Shown piece by piece: positions 47,904-56,315 of a stretch of DNA of 64,000 nt. Below the pieces are notes generated by a model. The model was given only the letters and a program-made list of their open reading frames with translations, did no database searches and was not told where the DNA came from. The translations under genes were made by a program, and so were the position numbers. The stretch's first letter is position 1; each line of letters opens with the position of its first letter. The stretch comes from Aldehydirespirator sp963667505 (GTDB lineage Bacteria > Actinomycetota > Acidimicrobiia > Acidimicrobiales > Aldehydirespiratoraceae): assembly GCA_963667505.2 (NCBI GenBank), contig OY763490.2:682001-746000 (forward strand), in the 5' to 3' direction.

Positions 47904-48881
47904 CTAGCGCTGCTGGCAGTCGGGGCACCAGGTGGTGCCGCGGGCGTCGATCACCCGCCGCCGCAGCTCCGCCCCGCAGCGCTCGCACGGTTCGCCGGCC
48001 CGCCCGTAGCAGTGCAGGTGGTGCTGGTTGCGGCCCTGCTCCCCGTCGAGTGCGGCGTAGTCGCGCAAGGTCGTGCCGCCGTGGCGCAGTCCCGAGGCGA
48101 GCGCGGTGCGGATGGCCTCGGCCAGCCGACCGGCCCTCGGCTTCGACACGTAGCGGACGGCCGGGTTGATCCGCGCCAGCCAAAGCGCCTCGTCGGCGTA
48201 GATGTTGCCCACCCCGGCAACCGGCCTCTGCGACAGCAGTTGCGTCTTGATGCAGCGGCGGCTCGACCGGACGGCCTGCCAGAGGCTTAGGCCCGTGAAC
48301 TGTTCGCTGAACGGCTCGGGGCCAAGGCGGTCGAGGGTGGCGATGCTCTCGTAGCAGCCCGCGGCCACAACGTGCACCCGGCCGAAGCGGCGGACGTCGT
48401 GGAACGTGAACACGGCGCCGTCGTCGAGACGCCACCAGGCCCGCAGGTGGGGATGGCCGAAGTCGGTGTCGTCGTTGACGGCCAGTCGGCCCGTCATTCC
48501 CAGATGAACGACGAGCTCCGATGCGACCTCGGCGGTGTCGGATCCGTGGGCCTGTGTGCCCGGAGTTGGTGGGCCGTGGGACTGCGTGCCGTCGGTTCGC
48601 GATTCGTGGGCCGGTATGTCGTGGGTCCGGGTGCCGTCGGGTTGTGTGTCGTGGGCTACCGATCTGGGGTCGTCGGCTGCTGATCTGGAGTCGTCAGCGG
48701 CATCTAGGCCGATTATCAGGTACTTGCCTCTTCGGCGGACCGGTCCGATCTGGCTTCCAACCGCGTCGACGGCGTCCGAGAACTTGGCGGAGGGGTGCGA
48801 GCCGCCGTCGGAGATTGAGCGGCCCGCCAGCCGAGGCCCGAGCTGGGCGCGGATCGTCTCCACCTCCGGAAGCTCGGGCAC
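47904..48881 (-). CDS. mutM: Formamidopyrimidine-DNA glycosylase with a repeat insertion
   Basis: A 325-residue Fpg protein. GTG 48881 gives the catalytic N-terminus (M)PELPEVET with Pro2 and Glu3. LVVHLGMTGRL follows, then GVGNIYADEALW (helix-two-turn-helix) and a C-terminal zinc finger CYGRAGEPCERCGAEL...CPDCQQR. Fpg removes 8-oxoguanine. Between GKYLIIGLDA and ELVVHLGMT there are about 55 extra residues rich in Asp, Ser, Thr and His (DDSRSAADDPRSVAHDTQ and more), absent from ordinary Fpg of about 270-290 residues. A TACGGT box lies 6 bases before the start codon. Confidence 0.94.
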   Translation of the reverse strand: MPELPEVETIRAQLGPRLAGRSISDGGSHPSAKFSDAVDAVGSQIGPVRRRGKYLIIGLDAADDSRSAADDPRSVAHDTQPDGTRTHDIPAHESRTDGTQSHGPPTPGTQAHGSDTAEVASELVVHLGMTGRLAVNDDTDFGHPHLRAWWRLDDGAVFTFHDVRRFGRVHVVAAGCYESIATLDRLGPEPFSEQFTGLSLWQAVRSSRRCIKTQLLSQRPVAGVGNIYADEALWLARINPAVRYVSKPRAGRLAEAIRTALASGLRHGGTTLRDYAALDGEQGRNQHHLHCYGRAGEPCERCGAELRRRVIDARGTTWCPDCQQR

Positions 48882-48887
48882 CTTCGC

Positions 48888-48893
48888 ACCGTA
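48888..48893 (-). promoter_or_regulatory. -10 box of mutM
   Basis: TACGGT on the minus strand ends 6 bases before GTG 48881; no ribosome-binding site is present. Confidence 0.5.
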
Positions 48894-49022
48894 TCCGAAG
48901 CCGTCTCGACCAGCCGCTCACCGGCTGACTGGCTCGATGGTGTAGGCGGCTCGGTGGTTGGGCGGTTCACCGCTGGCTGGCTCGGCGGCGGCGGTGCCGG
49001 GCGATAGGGGAAGTAGACCCCG

Positions 49023-49343
49023 TCAGGCGGCGTCCGATGAACGGTTCCAGGACGTGCCTGCCGCGGTGGCGATCACATCGATGGCGTCGATGATGTCGCT
49101 GCGGTTCCTGAACTCCTCAGTGGCCTCGGGGCCCCACGGCCGAGCCAGCGAGTCCGAATCCAGCCCGGCCTGCCGCCAGGCGGTGGCGACCTTCCGCAGC
49201 GCGGCGTCCACCTCGGGTCTGCCCGCCGACACCGCGGCTGTGCCCATCGCCTCCACATCCAGCGTCTCGGCGTCCATGAGAGGGCGCCGGATGGTGGAAA
49301 TTCGGAACCGGATGGCTTCGGTCGCGATCTGGGCGTGGTTCAC
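49023..49343 (-). CDS. Hypothetical protein
   Basis: A 106-residue soluble, mostly helical protein (MDAETLDVEAMGTAAVSAGRPEVDAALRK is broken here as DAETLDVEAMG, AAVSAGRPEVDAALRKVA, TEEFRNRSDIIDAIDVIATA). GTG 49343 is one possible start; the frame stays open to 49424 and ATG at about 49275 is another. I do not recognise a family. The 140 bases between it and mutM hold no gene. Confidence 0.45.
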   Translation of the reverse strand: MNHAQIATEAIRFRISTIRRPLMDAETLDVEAMGTAAVSAGRPEVDAALRKVATAWRQAGLDSDSLARPWGPEATEEFRNRSDIIDAIDVIATAAGTSWNRSSDAA

Positions 49344-49440
49344 AGTTCTGACAGACCTCCTGCTGGCGACCTGGAGTTCGCGACTCGGGGACACACCTAC
49401 TGCCCAAAGTACCGACTTCCACAATCGCGGTGGTGGATTT

Positions 49441-50562
49441 TCAGGGCCCCGACACCGCGGCCGCCGGACAGCATTCTGGGCGGCAGAAGTCGGGCCCGAG
49501 GCCCAGCTCGCCCAACGCCCTCCGGGGGCCGCCGGGACTGATGCGCTCCTCGACGAGCTCGTGCCACATGGCCACGAAGCGCTCGTCGGGGCCGGTTCCG
49601 GGGGTCACCGCCCGAACGAGCCGAATGCCGAGGTCAGCGGCCGTCGCCGCCGCGACCGCGTCGAGGTCCCACATCACCTCCATGTGGTCGGTGACGAAGC
49701 CGATGGGCGCCAGCACCACCGCGCCGACCCCTCCGGAGCTCTCCTCGGACAGCCGGGTCAGATGGTCGTTCACGTCGGGCTCCAGCCACGGCACCGACGG
49801 AGGGCCGCTGCGGCTCTGCCAGGCCAGGCTCCAGTCGTCGAAACCGGCCCGGACGGCCACCAGAGCCGCGGTCTGCTCCAGTTGCGCGACGTAGGCGCAG
49901 CCCGCGGCCATCGACACCGGGATCGAATGGGCCGTGAACACCAGCCGGGCCGCGCCCATCAGGTGGTCGGGCAGCGATCGCCGCGCCGCCCTCACCGCGT
50001 CGGCGAACGGCTCCACGAAGCCGGGATGGTCGTAGTAGGCCCTCACCTTGTGGATAACCGGGGCCTGATCGCTCGCCGAAGCCCGCCCCGCTGAGGCGCG
50101 GTCGGCTGAGGCGCGGTCCGCTGAGGCTCGGGCGGCCGAGATGTCCTCGAGGTATTGACGGCACCCCGAGTACGAGGAATAGGCGGACGTGACCACCGCC
50201 AGCACCCTGCGGTGCCCGGCCGCGGCCATCTCGGCCACGGTGTCGGAAAGGTAGGGCGTCCAGTTGCGGTTTCCCCAGTACACGGGAAGATCGTGCCCGG
50301 CAGCTGCGAGCCGCTCGGCCAGGGCGGCCCGCAGCCGTCGGCACTGCTCGTTGATCGGGCTCGCCCCGCCCACATGGCGGTACTGCGCGGCGACGGCGGC
50401 CAGACGATCGGGCGGCACGCCCCGTCCGGCGGTGACGTTGGCGAGGAACGGCTCGATGTCGGCAGGCTTCTCGGGGCCTCCGAACGACACGACCAATACC
50501 GCGTCGTACCGGTCCCCAGTATTCCCAGCTCTGTCCACACCGGCGGAGCGAATTGTGAACAT
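49441..50562 (-). CDS. hemH: Ferrochelatase (coproporphyrin type) with a short repeat insertion
   Basis: A 373-residue HemH/CpfC protein. YDAVLVVSFGGPEKPADIEPFL opens the fold, then YRHVGGASPINEQCRRL, YWGNRNWTPYLSDTV, the metal-binding His in FTAHSIPVSM near 195 and Glu in DHMEVMWDLD. In actinobacteria it inserts iron into coproporphyrin III. The C-terminus has several Cys (FCRPECCP), as seen in [2Fe-2S]-containing ferrochelatases. An 18-residue Ala/Ser/Arg repeat (ASADRASADRASAGRASA) interrupts the fold near residue 150. ATG 50562 follows a TACACT box by 9 bases; the longer open frame to 51246 is ignored. Confidence 0.94.
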   Translation of the reverse strand: MFTIRSAGVDRAGNTGDRYDAVLVVSFGGPEKPADIEPFLANVTAGRGVPPDRLAAVAAQYRHVGGASPINEQCRRLRAALAERLAAAGHDLPVYWGNRNWTPYLSDTVAEMAAAGHRRVLAVVTSAYSSYSGCRQYLEDISAARASADRASADRASAGRASASDQAPVIHKVRAYYDHPGFVEPFADAVRAARRSLPDHLMGAARLVFTAHSIPVSMAAGCAYVAQLEQTAALVAVRAGFDDWSLAWQSRSGPPSVPWLEPDVNDHLTRLSEESSGGVGAVVLAPIGFVTDHMEVMWDLDAVAAATAADLGIRLVRAVTPGTGPDERFVAMWHELVEERISPGGPRRALGELGLGPDFCRPECCPAAAVSGP

Positions 50563-50571
50563 CTGTGGAGG

Positions 50572-50577
50572 AGTGTA
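50572..50577 (-). promoter_or_regulatory. -10 box of hemH
   Basis: TACACT on the minus strand lies 9 bases before ATG 50562, with no ribosome-binding site. Confidence 0.45.
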
Positions 50578-50661
50578 CGGTCGCGTCCAATTCCTGCGGG
50601 TGGAGTCCAGGAATCGCTTGGCGCGGGCGCGCCGGGCAGGACACGCCCGCGCCCGATTCCC

Positions 50662-51573
50662 ATGAAGCATCGCTCCCGCACATACCCGTCGTCCCCGTCG
50701 TCGCGACGGACCACGCGACTCTTCGCGGTGGTGACGATCTTGGCGACACTGGCCGCGCTGGCACCCGCCAGCGGCGCGCAGGAGGCCGGCGATCTGCGTG
50801 GCGACGTGCCCAGCGGCCAGGCTCTCAGGGAGCAGATCGCTGAGCTGAGGCAGCAGCAGGCCTCCGTGGAGGCGGGGCTCGAACAGGCCGAGGCCGATCT
50901 CGCCGCAGCGCTCGCGCAGCGCGACCAGTTGGGCGAGGATCGGGTCGGGCTCGCGGCCGACATCGAGGAATTGCGCAAGTCGGCACGCCGGCTGGCACTG
51001 AGCTCCTTCGTCAACGGGGGGAGGCACACCAACATGCGAGTCCTCCTCGATGCCGACGGGCCGACCGACATGAGCAGGCGCAGCACGCTGTTGGACTCCA
51101 TCGCCGAGCCGCTCGACGAGGCGGTCGGCCGCCTGCGCCTGAAGGAGTCGCAAGCCAGCGCCGAACTGCTGGCCCTGGTGGTACGCATCGAGGCCTTGCG
51201 GTCTCGGATCGAGTCCCTCCGCCAACGGCTCTCCGAACTGGCGCAAGCCGAGGCCGACGCTGGGGCCCTGCTCGTCATCGCCGACGCTTGGGACCGTGCC
51301 GAGGTGGCCATCGCCGAGGGCCGTTACGGCATCGCGCCGACAGCCAAGTGGGAGAGGCTGCGTCGCTGCGAGTCGACCGACAACTACCAGGCGATCAGCC
51401 CGAGCGGCCGCTACCGGGGGGCCTACCAGTTCGACCGGCCCACTTGGCGGACCGTCGGAGGCACCGGCGATCCGGCTCTAGCGCCGCCCGCGGAGCAGGA
51501 CGCCCGGGCCCGCGAGCTCTACGCTCGCCGGGGCCATCAGCCGTGGCCGGTCTGCGGCCGCTACTTGCGCTAG
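50662..51573 (+). CDS. Secreted coiled-coil protein with an Rpf-like transglycosylase domain
   Basis: A 303-residue protein. An N-terminal signal peptide (RLFAVVTILATLAALAPASGAQ) is followed by two coiled-coil stretches (about 50-110 and 150-205, rich in Leu, Glu, Gln, Arg). The C-terminal 75 residues, WERLRRCESTDNYQAISPSG, YRGAYQFDRPTWRTVGG and ARELYARRGHQPWPVCGRYL, match the resuscitation-promoting-factor/transglycosylase-like domain, with the catalytic Glu in RCES and a Cys pair. It should cut peptidoglycan outside the cell. It diverges from hemH across 99 bases. Confidence 0.9.
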   Translation: MKHRSRTYPSSPSSRRTTRLFAVVTILATLAALAPASGAQEAGDLRGDVPSGQALREQIAELRQQQASVEAGLEQAEADLAAALAQRDQLGEDRVGLAADIEELRKSARRLALSSFVNGGRHTNMRVLLDADGPTDMSRRSTLLDSIAEPLDEAVGRLRLKESQASAELLALVVRIEALRSRIESLRQRLSELAQAEADAGALLVIADAWDRAEVAIAEGRYGIAPTAKWERLRRCESTDNYQAISPSGRYRGAYQFDRPTWRTVGGTGDPALAPPAEQDARARELYARRGHQPWPVCGRYLR

Positions 51574-51670
51574 CTCCAGTCGGTCGCCACGCCTCGGCCG
51601 TTCGGGCGTGTTGGTGTTGCCTGAGTGAGCCGCGCCGGCCGCTCGGCCTCTTCGCTAGGGCGGTTCGGGT

Positions 51671-52372
51671 TCAGTCCAGGATGCCGAAGTCCTCCAGGTC
51701 CTCGTCGAGAGTCTCCAGGATGTGGTCGATGGTGGCCTGGCGGGCGTTACGGCGGGTCAACGCGAAACCGGCGAGCCGGAGATACTCGCCGAGCGCCGAC
51801 GCTCGGGCCACGGCCGTGTCCATCAGCTCGTCGGGCGAAACCAGCTCGTCGAGGTAGCCGGCCTCCACCGCGTCGGCGGCCGAGTAGAGAGTGGCCAGTG
51901 CTGTCGCGGCCGTGAAGCAGCGGGGCGTCAGCCGGTCGCGGGCCAGTTCCACCGCGAAGATCGGCAGGGGCATGCCGATCGACACCTCGTTGAGGCCGAT
52001 CTTGGCGGCCGCGTCGGCGCCCAGACGCACGTCGCTCGACAGCAGCATGATCGCGCCGAAGGCGATGGCATGGCCGGTGCAGGCGGCTACCACCGGCACC
52101 CGGGCGCCGTAGATCCGCATCGCCGTGCGGGCCCCGGCAGCCGCCACATCACGGGCCGCCTGCGGTCCCTGGCGGACGAGACCGAGGTCGAAACCGGCGC
52201 TGAAGCGGCCCTCTCGGCCGGCGATGACCAGCGCCTTGGCCTCCTGTTCGGCGCCGGACACCGCCGAGTCGATTGCGGCCAGGGTCTCATAGCCGATGGC
52301 GTTGGCCTTGCCGTCGTCCAGCCGCAGGACGGCTACACCGTCGTTGACCTCGAATGTCGAAGTTGATGTCAT
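51671..52372 (-). CDS. Enoyl-CoA hydratase/isomerase (crotonase) family protein
   Basis: A 233-residue crotonase-fold protein. The oxyanion-hole blocks are AGREGRFSAGFDLGLV (near 55) and ACTGHAIAFGAIMLLSSDVRLG (near 100); GLNEVSIGMPLPIFAVELAR follows. The protein is shorter than the usual 260 and the normal catalytic Glu pair is not obvious, so the exact reaction (hydratase, isomerase or hydrolase) is unclear. ATG 52372 lies 6 bases after a minus-strand TACCGT box. It diverges from the Nfu-type gene with 25 bases between start codons. Confidence 0.88.
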   Translation of the reverse strand: MTSTSTFEVNDGVAVLRLDDGKANAIGYETLAAIDSAVSGAEQEAKALVIAGREGRFSAGFDLGLVRQGPQAARDVAAAGARTAMRIYGARVPVVAACTGHAIAFGAIMLLSSDVRLGADAAAKIGLNEVSIGMPLPIFAVELARDRLTPRCFTAATALATLYSAADAVEAGYLDELVSPDELMDTAVARASALGEYLRLAGFALTRRNARQATIDHILETLDEDLEDFGILD

Positions 52373-52378
52373 ATTCCT

Positions 52379-52388
52379 ACGGTACCCT
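52379..52388. promoter_or_regulatory. Overlapping divergent -10 boxes for the crotonase and Nfu genes
   Basis: The core ACGGTACCCT holds TACCGT on the minus strand (6 bases before ATG 52372) and TACCCT on the plus strand (52383-52388, 9 bases before ATG 52398). It is nearly identical to the core at 24838-24847, and the gap between the genes is again 25 bases. Confidence 0.6.
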
Positions 52389-52397
52389 CATGGGTCA

Positions 52398-53273
52398 ATG
52401 ACCGCCGCCCCCGCCTCCACCGCCACGTTCGAGGACGCCGTGGCAGCCGCCGACGCCATGTCGGAGGACGCCGCGGCCGACAGGTCCGCTGCTATGTCCG
52501 AGGACGCCGCCCCCGCCGACGCCGCGATGTCTGAGGACGCCGCGGCCGACACCCCCGCCGACGCCGCGGCCGACACGCCCGCCCACGCCGCCGCAGCCGA
52601 CACGTCTGCGGGTGCCGCGGCCGACAAACCCGCTGACCCCGCGGGCGGTTCGATGGAGCAGTCCGCCCAGGAAGTCATGTTCGTCACCGACGCGGCTCGG
52701 GCCGCGGTCCTCGCTATCCGCGATCGCGAGGACGACGCCGAGACGCTGGGCCTGCGGGTGGAGGTCACCGGCGAAGCGGGCGTGGACTACACCTACGATC
52801 TCGCCCTCGACCCCGTGTCGGACGCGGCCGCCGACGACCACGTCCACACCGCGGGCGGCTTGACCGTGGTGGTTCCCGACGCCAGCGCCGACCGGCTCCG
52901 AGGGGCCACTCTCGACGTGCCGTCGATACCCGGCCAGGGCGGGCTCGTGATCCGCAACCCCAACCGGCCCAACCCGCTGGGCGAAATGGGACGCCTGGAA
53001 CTGACCGGCGACGTGTCCCAGAAGGTGACGCAGCTCCTGGACATGAGCATCAACCCCGCGCTGGCCTCCCACGGCGGCTACGCCGAACTGGTCGGCGTGC
53101 GCGACGACGGCTCGGTGGTGGTGACCATGGGCGGAGGCTGCCAGGGCTGCGCCATGAGCCAGGCCACCCTCTCGGAAGGGATACAGCGGGCGATCCTCGA
53201 AGCCATCCCCGAGGTGACCGAGGTGATCGACGCAACCGACCACACGGCTGGCGAGAACCCCTACTTCGCCTGA
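52398..53273 (+). CDS. nfuA: Nfu-type iron-sulfur carrier with an Ala-rich repeat extension
   Basis: A 291-residue protein in three parts. Residues 1-85 are a repetitive Ala/Asp segment (AMSEDAAADxxA and DTPADAAA repeats). Residues 90-195 are an A-type (IscA/HesB-like) degenerate carrier domain (VMFVTDAARAAVLAIRDRED to IPGQGGLVIRNPNRP). Residues 210-285 are a NifU-type scaffold with the cluster-binding pair GGGCQGCAMSQATL. This is the NfuA design, which passes [4Fe-4S] clusters to target enzymes. ATG 52398 follows a TACCCT box; a start at ATG 52653, without the repeats, is possible. Confidence 0.9.
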   Translation: MTAAPASTATFEDAVAAADAMSEDAAADRSAAMSEDAAPADAAMSEDAAADTPADAAADTPAHAAAADTSAGAAADKPADPAGGSMEQSAQEVMFVTDAARAAVLAIRDREDDAETLGLRVEVTGEAGVDYTYDLALDPVSDAAADDHVHTAGGLTVVVPDASADRLRGATLDVPSIPGQGGLVIRNPNRPNPLGEMGRLELTGDVSQKVTQLLDMSINPALASHGGYAELVGVRDDGSVVVTMGGGCQGCAMSQATLSEGIQRAILEAIPEVTEVIDATDHTAGENPYFA

Positions 53274-53385
53274 GACAACCGGCGCTGGCGAGAACCGCGA
53301 CTACGCCTGAGACCACGCGGCCGGCGAGAACCGCGACTATGCCTGAGGCCGCCGGCGCTGGCGAGAACCGCGACTACGCCTGAGA
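53245..53385. repeat. Tandem copies of the nfuA 3' end
   Basis: The last codons of nfuA (GGCGAGAACCCCTACTTCGC plus the stop) are followed by three near copies carrying GGCGAGAACCGCGACTA(C/T) and GCCTGAG, ending inside the convergent dxs gene, whose stop codon lies in the last copy. Confidence 0.85.
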
Positions 53386-55230
53386 CAGCCGGGTGACCCG
53401 GGCGTTCGTCGACGGCCCGCGCACGGCGGCCGCCACGCCTTCGGCGTCGAGGCCCAGGTCGGCGAGGATGTCGTCGGCCTTGCCGTGGGGGAGGTAGTCC
53501 TTCGGCACCCCCAGCACCCTCACCTCCGCGGCCGAGCCCATGTCTGCGAGCGACTCGCGCACCGCTGAGCCCGCCCCGCCGGACCTGAGGCCGTCCTCGG
53601 CGGTCACCACCAGCCGGTGGGCGGCCGCGTCGGCCAGCATCTCCGAGCACAGCGGGCTCACCACCCGGGGATCCCACACCGAGGCGTCGACCCCCTCATC
53701 GGCGAGGATCTCCGCGGCCTGCTCGCAGGCCTCCAGAAGCTTGCCCACCCCGATAAGGCACACGCTGCCGTCTCCGGCCCTCACCTTTCGGGCCTGCAGA
53801 CCCGAGCCCACCTCGTCGCGGGCGACGCTGCGAGCCGCGGTCTTGGGCCAACGGATCGCGACCGGCCCGTCGGTCATGTTCACCGCGTCGTACATCATCT
53901 GCTCGAGTTCCTCAAGCGACGACGGCGCCAGCACCACCATGCCGGGCACCTTCGACAGCAGCACCATGTCGAGCACGCCGTGGTGCGACGGCCCGTCGTC
54001 GCCGGTGATCCCCGCCCGGTCGATGCAGAACACGATGGGCGCCCGATGGAGGCCGCAGTCGAGGTTCACCTGGTCGAAGGCCCGGCTCAAGAACGTGCTG
54101 TACACCGCGAAGAACGGCCGCAGGCCGCCCATCGTCATGCCCACCGAGGCGGTCACCGCGTGCTGCTCGGCGATGCCGACGTCCATGCAGCGGTCGCCGA
54201 ACTGCTCGCGGAACGGCAGCAGCCCGGTCGAGTCGGGCATGGCCGCGGTCACGGCCACGATCTCGGGATGGGTCGCGCCCAGCTTCAGCATGACCTCGGA
54301 GAACTTGCCGGTGTAGGTGCCCGGCTTCACCCTGCCGATGTCGTGCATGTGCTTGATCGGGTCCTCCTCGGCCGGGCGGTGGCCCCGGCCCTTCTGGGTG
54401 AGGACGTGCACGACCACAGGCTCGTCGAACTCGGCGGCGTTGCTGAGGGCCGACTCGACGACCGCCACGTTGTGCCCGTCGAAGGGGCCCAGGTAGCGCA
54501 CGCCGAGGTTCTCGAAGAATCCGGCCGAGTCCCAGAGTTCGCGGATGGCGGCCTCCGACATCTTCATGCCCCGCTGGATGGTCTCGCCCACCCAGGGAAT
54601 GCGCTCGGCCACGTCGTGGAGGCGGTCCCGGCGGCGGGAGAGCCTCGGGTTGGAGCGGAAGCGGACCAGGCTCTCGGTCAGACGGGACACGGTGGGCGCG
54701 TAGCTGCGGCCGTTGTCGTTCAGCACCACGATCACCTTGCGGCCGCTGTGCCCGATGTTGTTGAGGCCCTCGAAGGCCATTCCGCCGGTCATGGCGCCGT
54801 CGCCGACCACGGCGACCACCCTGCGCTGGGCCTCGGATGACTCGAAGGCGGTGGCCAGTCCGTGGGCGTAGGAAAGCACCGTGGACGCGTGGCTGTTCTC
54901 GATCCAGTCGTGAGGGGACTCCGAGCGCGCCGGGTATCCAGACAGTCCACCTGCGGTCCGCAACGTGTCGAAGTCGGCCGTGCGGCCGGTGAGCATCTTG
55001 TGCACGTAGGCCTGGTGGCCGGTGTCCCACAGGATCACGTCGTGGGGGGAGCGGAACACCCGGTGCAGCGCCACGGTCAGCTCCACCGCCCCGAGGTTGG
55101 ACCCGAGGTGGCCGCTGCGGGCCGCGACGGCCTCGATGATCCGGGCCCGGATCTGCTGGCAGAGGTCGTCGAGCTCGGCGTAGGAGCGGCCGCGCAGATC
55201 GTCGGGTCCGGCGATCGAGTCGAGGCGCAC
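53374..55230 (-). CDS. dxs: 1-deoxy-D-xylulose-5-phosphate synthase
   Basis: A 618-residue thiamine-diphosphate enzyme. SGHLGSNLGAVELTVALHRV, DTGHQAYVHKMLTGR and the cofactor motif VVGDGAMTGGMAFEGLNNIG to VVLNDNGRSYAPTV are all present, with the catalytic Glu in FGDRCMDVGIAEQHAV and HHGVLDM further on. It makes deoxyxylulose phosphate from pyruvate and glyceraldehyde 3-phosphate, the first step of the MEP isoprenoid pathway. GTG 55230 gives the normal N-terminus; GTG 55263 is also open but lies in repeats shared with the upstream gene's 3' end. Confidence 0.96.
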   Translation of the reverse strand: MRLDSIAGPDDLRGRSYAELDDLCQQIRARIIEAVAARSGHLGSNLGAVELTVALHRVFRSPHDVILWDTGHQAYVHKMLTGRTADFDTLRTAGGLSGYPARSESPHDWIENSHASTVLSYAHGLATAFESSEAQRRVVAVVGDGAMTGGMAFEGLNNIGHSGRKVIVVLNDNGRSYAPTVSRLTESLVRFRSNPRLSRRRDRLHDVAERIPWVGETIQRGMKMSEAAIRELWDSAGFFENLGVRYLGPFDGHNVAVVESALSNAAEFDEPVVVHVLTQKGRGHRPAEEDPIKHMHDIGRVKPGTYTGKFSEVMLKLGATHPEIVAVTAAMPDSTGLLPFREQFGDRCMDVGIAEQHAVTASVGMTMGGLRPFFAVYSTFLSRAFDQVNLDCGLHRAPIVFCIDRAGITGDDGPSHHGVLDMVLLSKVPGMVVLAPSSLEELEQMMYDAVNMTDGPVAIRWPKTAARSVARDEVGSGLQARKVRAGDGSVCLIGVGKLLEACEQAAEILADEGVDASVWDPRVVSPLCSEMLADAAAHRLVVTAEDGLRSGGAGSAVRESLADMGSAAEVRVLGVPKDYLPHGKADDILADLGLDAEGVAAAVRGPSTNARVTRLSQA

Positions 55231-55234
55231 GGGA

Positions 55235-56296
55235 CTACGCCGCCCCTGGCCCGGCCGCGGCACTAGATCCGGCCGCTGCGCCTGGCCCGGCCGCGGGACT
55301 AGATCCGGCCGCGGGACTGGAGGACGGGGGCGGAGGCGGAGGCGCTAGCCACGCCGGGAGCTTGCGGGCCAACCACACACCCAAAGGATAGGCGATGGCG
55401 ACGGCAATCAGCCCGCCGACCGCGTCGAGCCAGAAATGATTGGCGGTCACCGTCACCGCGAAGAGCGTCAGCCACGGATAGAGCAGCAGCAGGAGCCGCA
55501 TCCAGCGGCGGCGCAGCACGGGCAGCGCGGCGAGCGTGCACCAAATCGCCCAGGCGACGTGCAGGCTGGGCATGGCCGCGTACTGGTTGGAGAGCTCCAT
55601 CATGGCGCTGGAGTTGAACGACCAGAAGCCGCCCGGGTCCACCAGCGTGTCCACATAGGAATAGGTGGCGTCGCAGGCGCCGAAGGGGCCGCAGTCGTTG
55701 AGCAGACGCGGCGGCATGAGCGGATAGAACGCGAATCCGACGAGGGCCACTGCGGTGGTCAGGGCCAGCACCGTGCGCTGCACCCCGTAGCGGGCCGGGT
55801 GGCGCACGAACAGCAGGGCCATCACGCCCACAGTCACCGCGAAATGGCAGAAGCCGTAGAAGACGTTCCAGAACTGGATGAACGGGTCCCAGCCGACGAA
55901 CAGGTCCTGCACGCCCTTCTCGATGAAGAGGTGCAGGGCTCGCTCGACGGCTATCACGTCGTAGGCGTTGGAGGTGGCCGCCTCTTTGACGCTGGCGCCC
56001 AGCTCCGACCCGAACTGGTTGCGTACGAGTGTGTAGACGCCGTAGAAGCCTCCGATCAGGAGCACCTCCCGCCACCAGCGCAGATGGCGCTCGGCCGGTG
56101 CCGTCGTCCCCGAGGTCGCAGTCTCCGGTGCCGTAGTCCCCGGTGCCGTCGTTCCCGGTGCCGCAGTCTCCGGTGCCGTCGTTCCCGGTGCCGTCGTTCC
56201 CGGTGCCGCAGTCTCCGGTGCCGCAGTCTCCGGTGCCGCAGTCTCCGGCCCCGCAACGTCGGCGACTCTGGTGGCTCCAGCGGCTTGGGAAGCCAT
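55235..56296 (-). CDS. PAP2-superfamily membrane phosphatase
   Basis: A 353-residue membrane protein. After a Thr/Ala/Pro repeat (ETAAPETAAPGTTAP type, residues 10-65) come about six transmembrane segments. The phosphatase motifs are AAMPSLHVAWAIWCTL (PSxH) and VTANHFWLDAVGGLIAVAI (His and Asp), matching the PAP2_3/Aur1-like group that acts on lipid phosphates or transfers phosphoinositol. The C-terminus is a Pro/Ser/Ala repeat. ATG 56296 is chosen because a minus-strand TATCGT box lies 6 bases upstream; ATG 56317 is also in frame. Its last bases lie just before the dxs start. Confidence 0.88.
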   Translation of the reverse strand: MASQAAGATRVADVAGPETAAPETAAPETAAPGTTAPGTTAPETAAPGTTAPGTTAPETATSGTTAPAERHLRWWREVLLIGGFYGVYTLVRNQFGSELGASVKEAATSNAYDVIAVERALHLFIEKGVQDLFVGWDPFIQFWNVFYGFCHFAVTVGVMALLFVRHPARYGVQRTVLALTTAVALVGFAFYPLMPPRLLNDCGPFGACDATYSYVDTLVDPGGFWSFNSSAMMELSNQYAAMPSLHVAWAIWCTLAALPVLRRRWMRLLLLLYPWLTLFAVTVTANHFWLDAVGGLIAVAIAYPLGVWLARKLPAWLAPPPPPPSSSPAAGSSPAAGPGAAAGSSAAAGPGAA

Positions 56297-56301
56297 CGCG
56301 T

Positions 56302-56308
56302 TACGATA
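56302..56308. promoter_or_regulatory. Overlapping divergent -10 boxes for the PAP2 gene and tldD
   Basis: TACGATA contains TACGAT on the plus strand (56302-56307, 8 bases before the tldD ATG 56316) and TATCGT on the minus strand (56308-56303, 6 bases before the PAP2 ATG 56296). The two start codons are only 19 bases apart. Confidence 0.6.
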
Positions 56309-56315
56309 GTCGGCC

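Noticed and set aside
49441..51246. Ferrochelatase as a 601-residue protein
   Set aside because: The N-terminal 228 residues are antisense to the Rpf-like gene; the family opening begins right after ATG 50562, which has its own -10 box.
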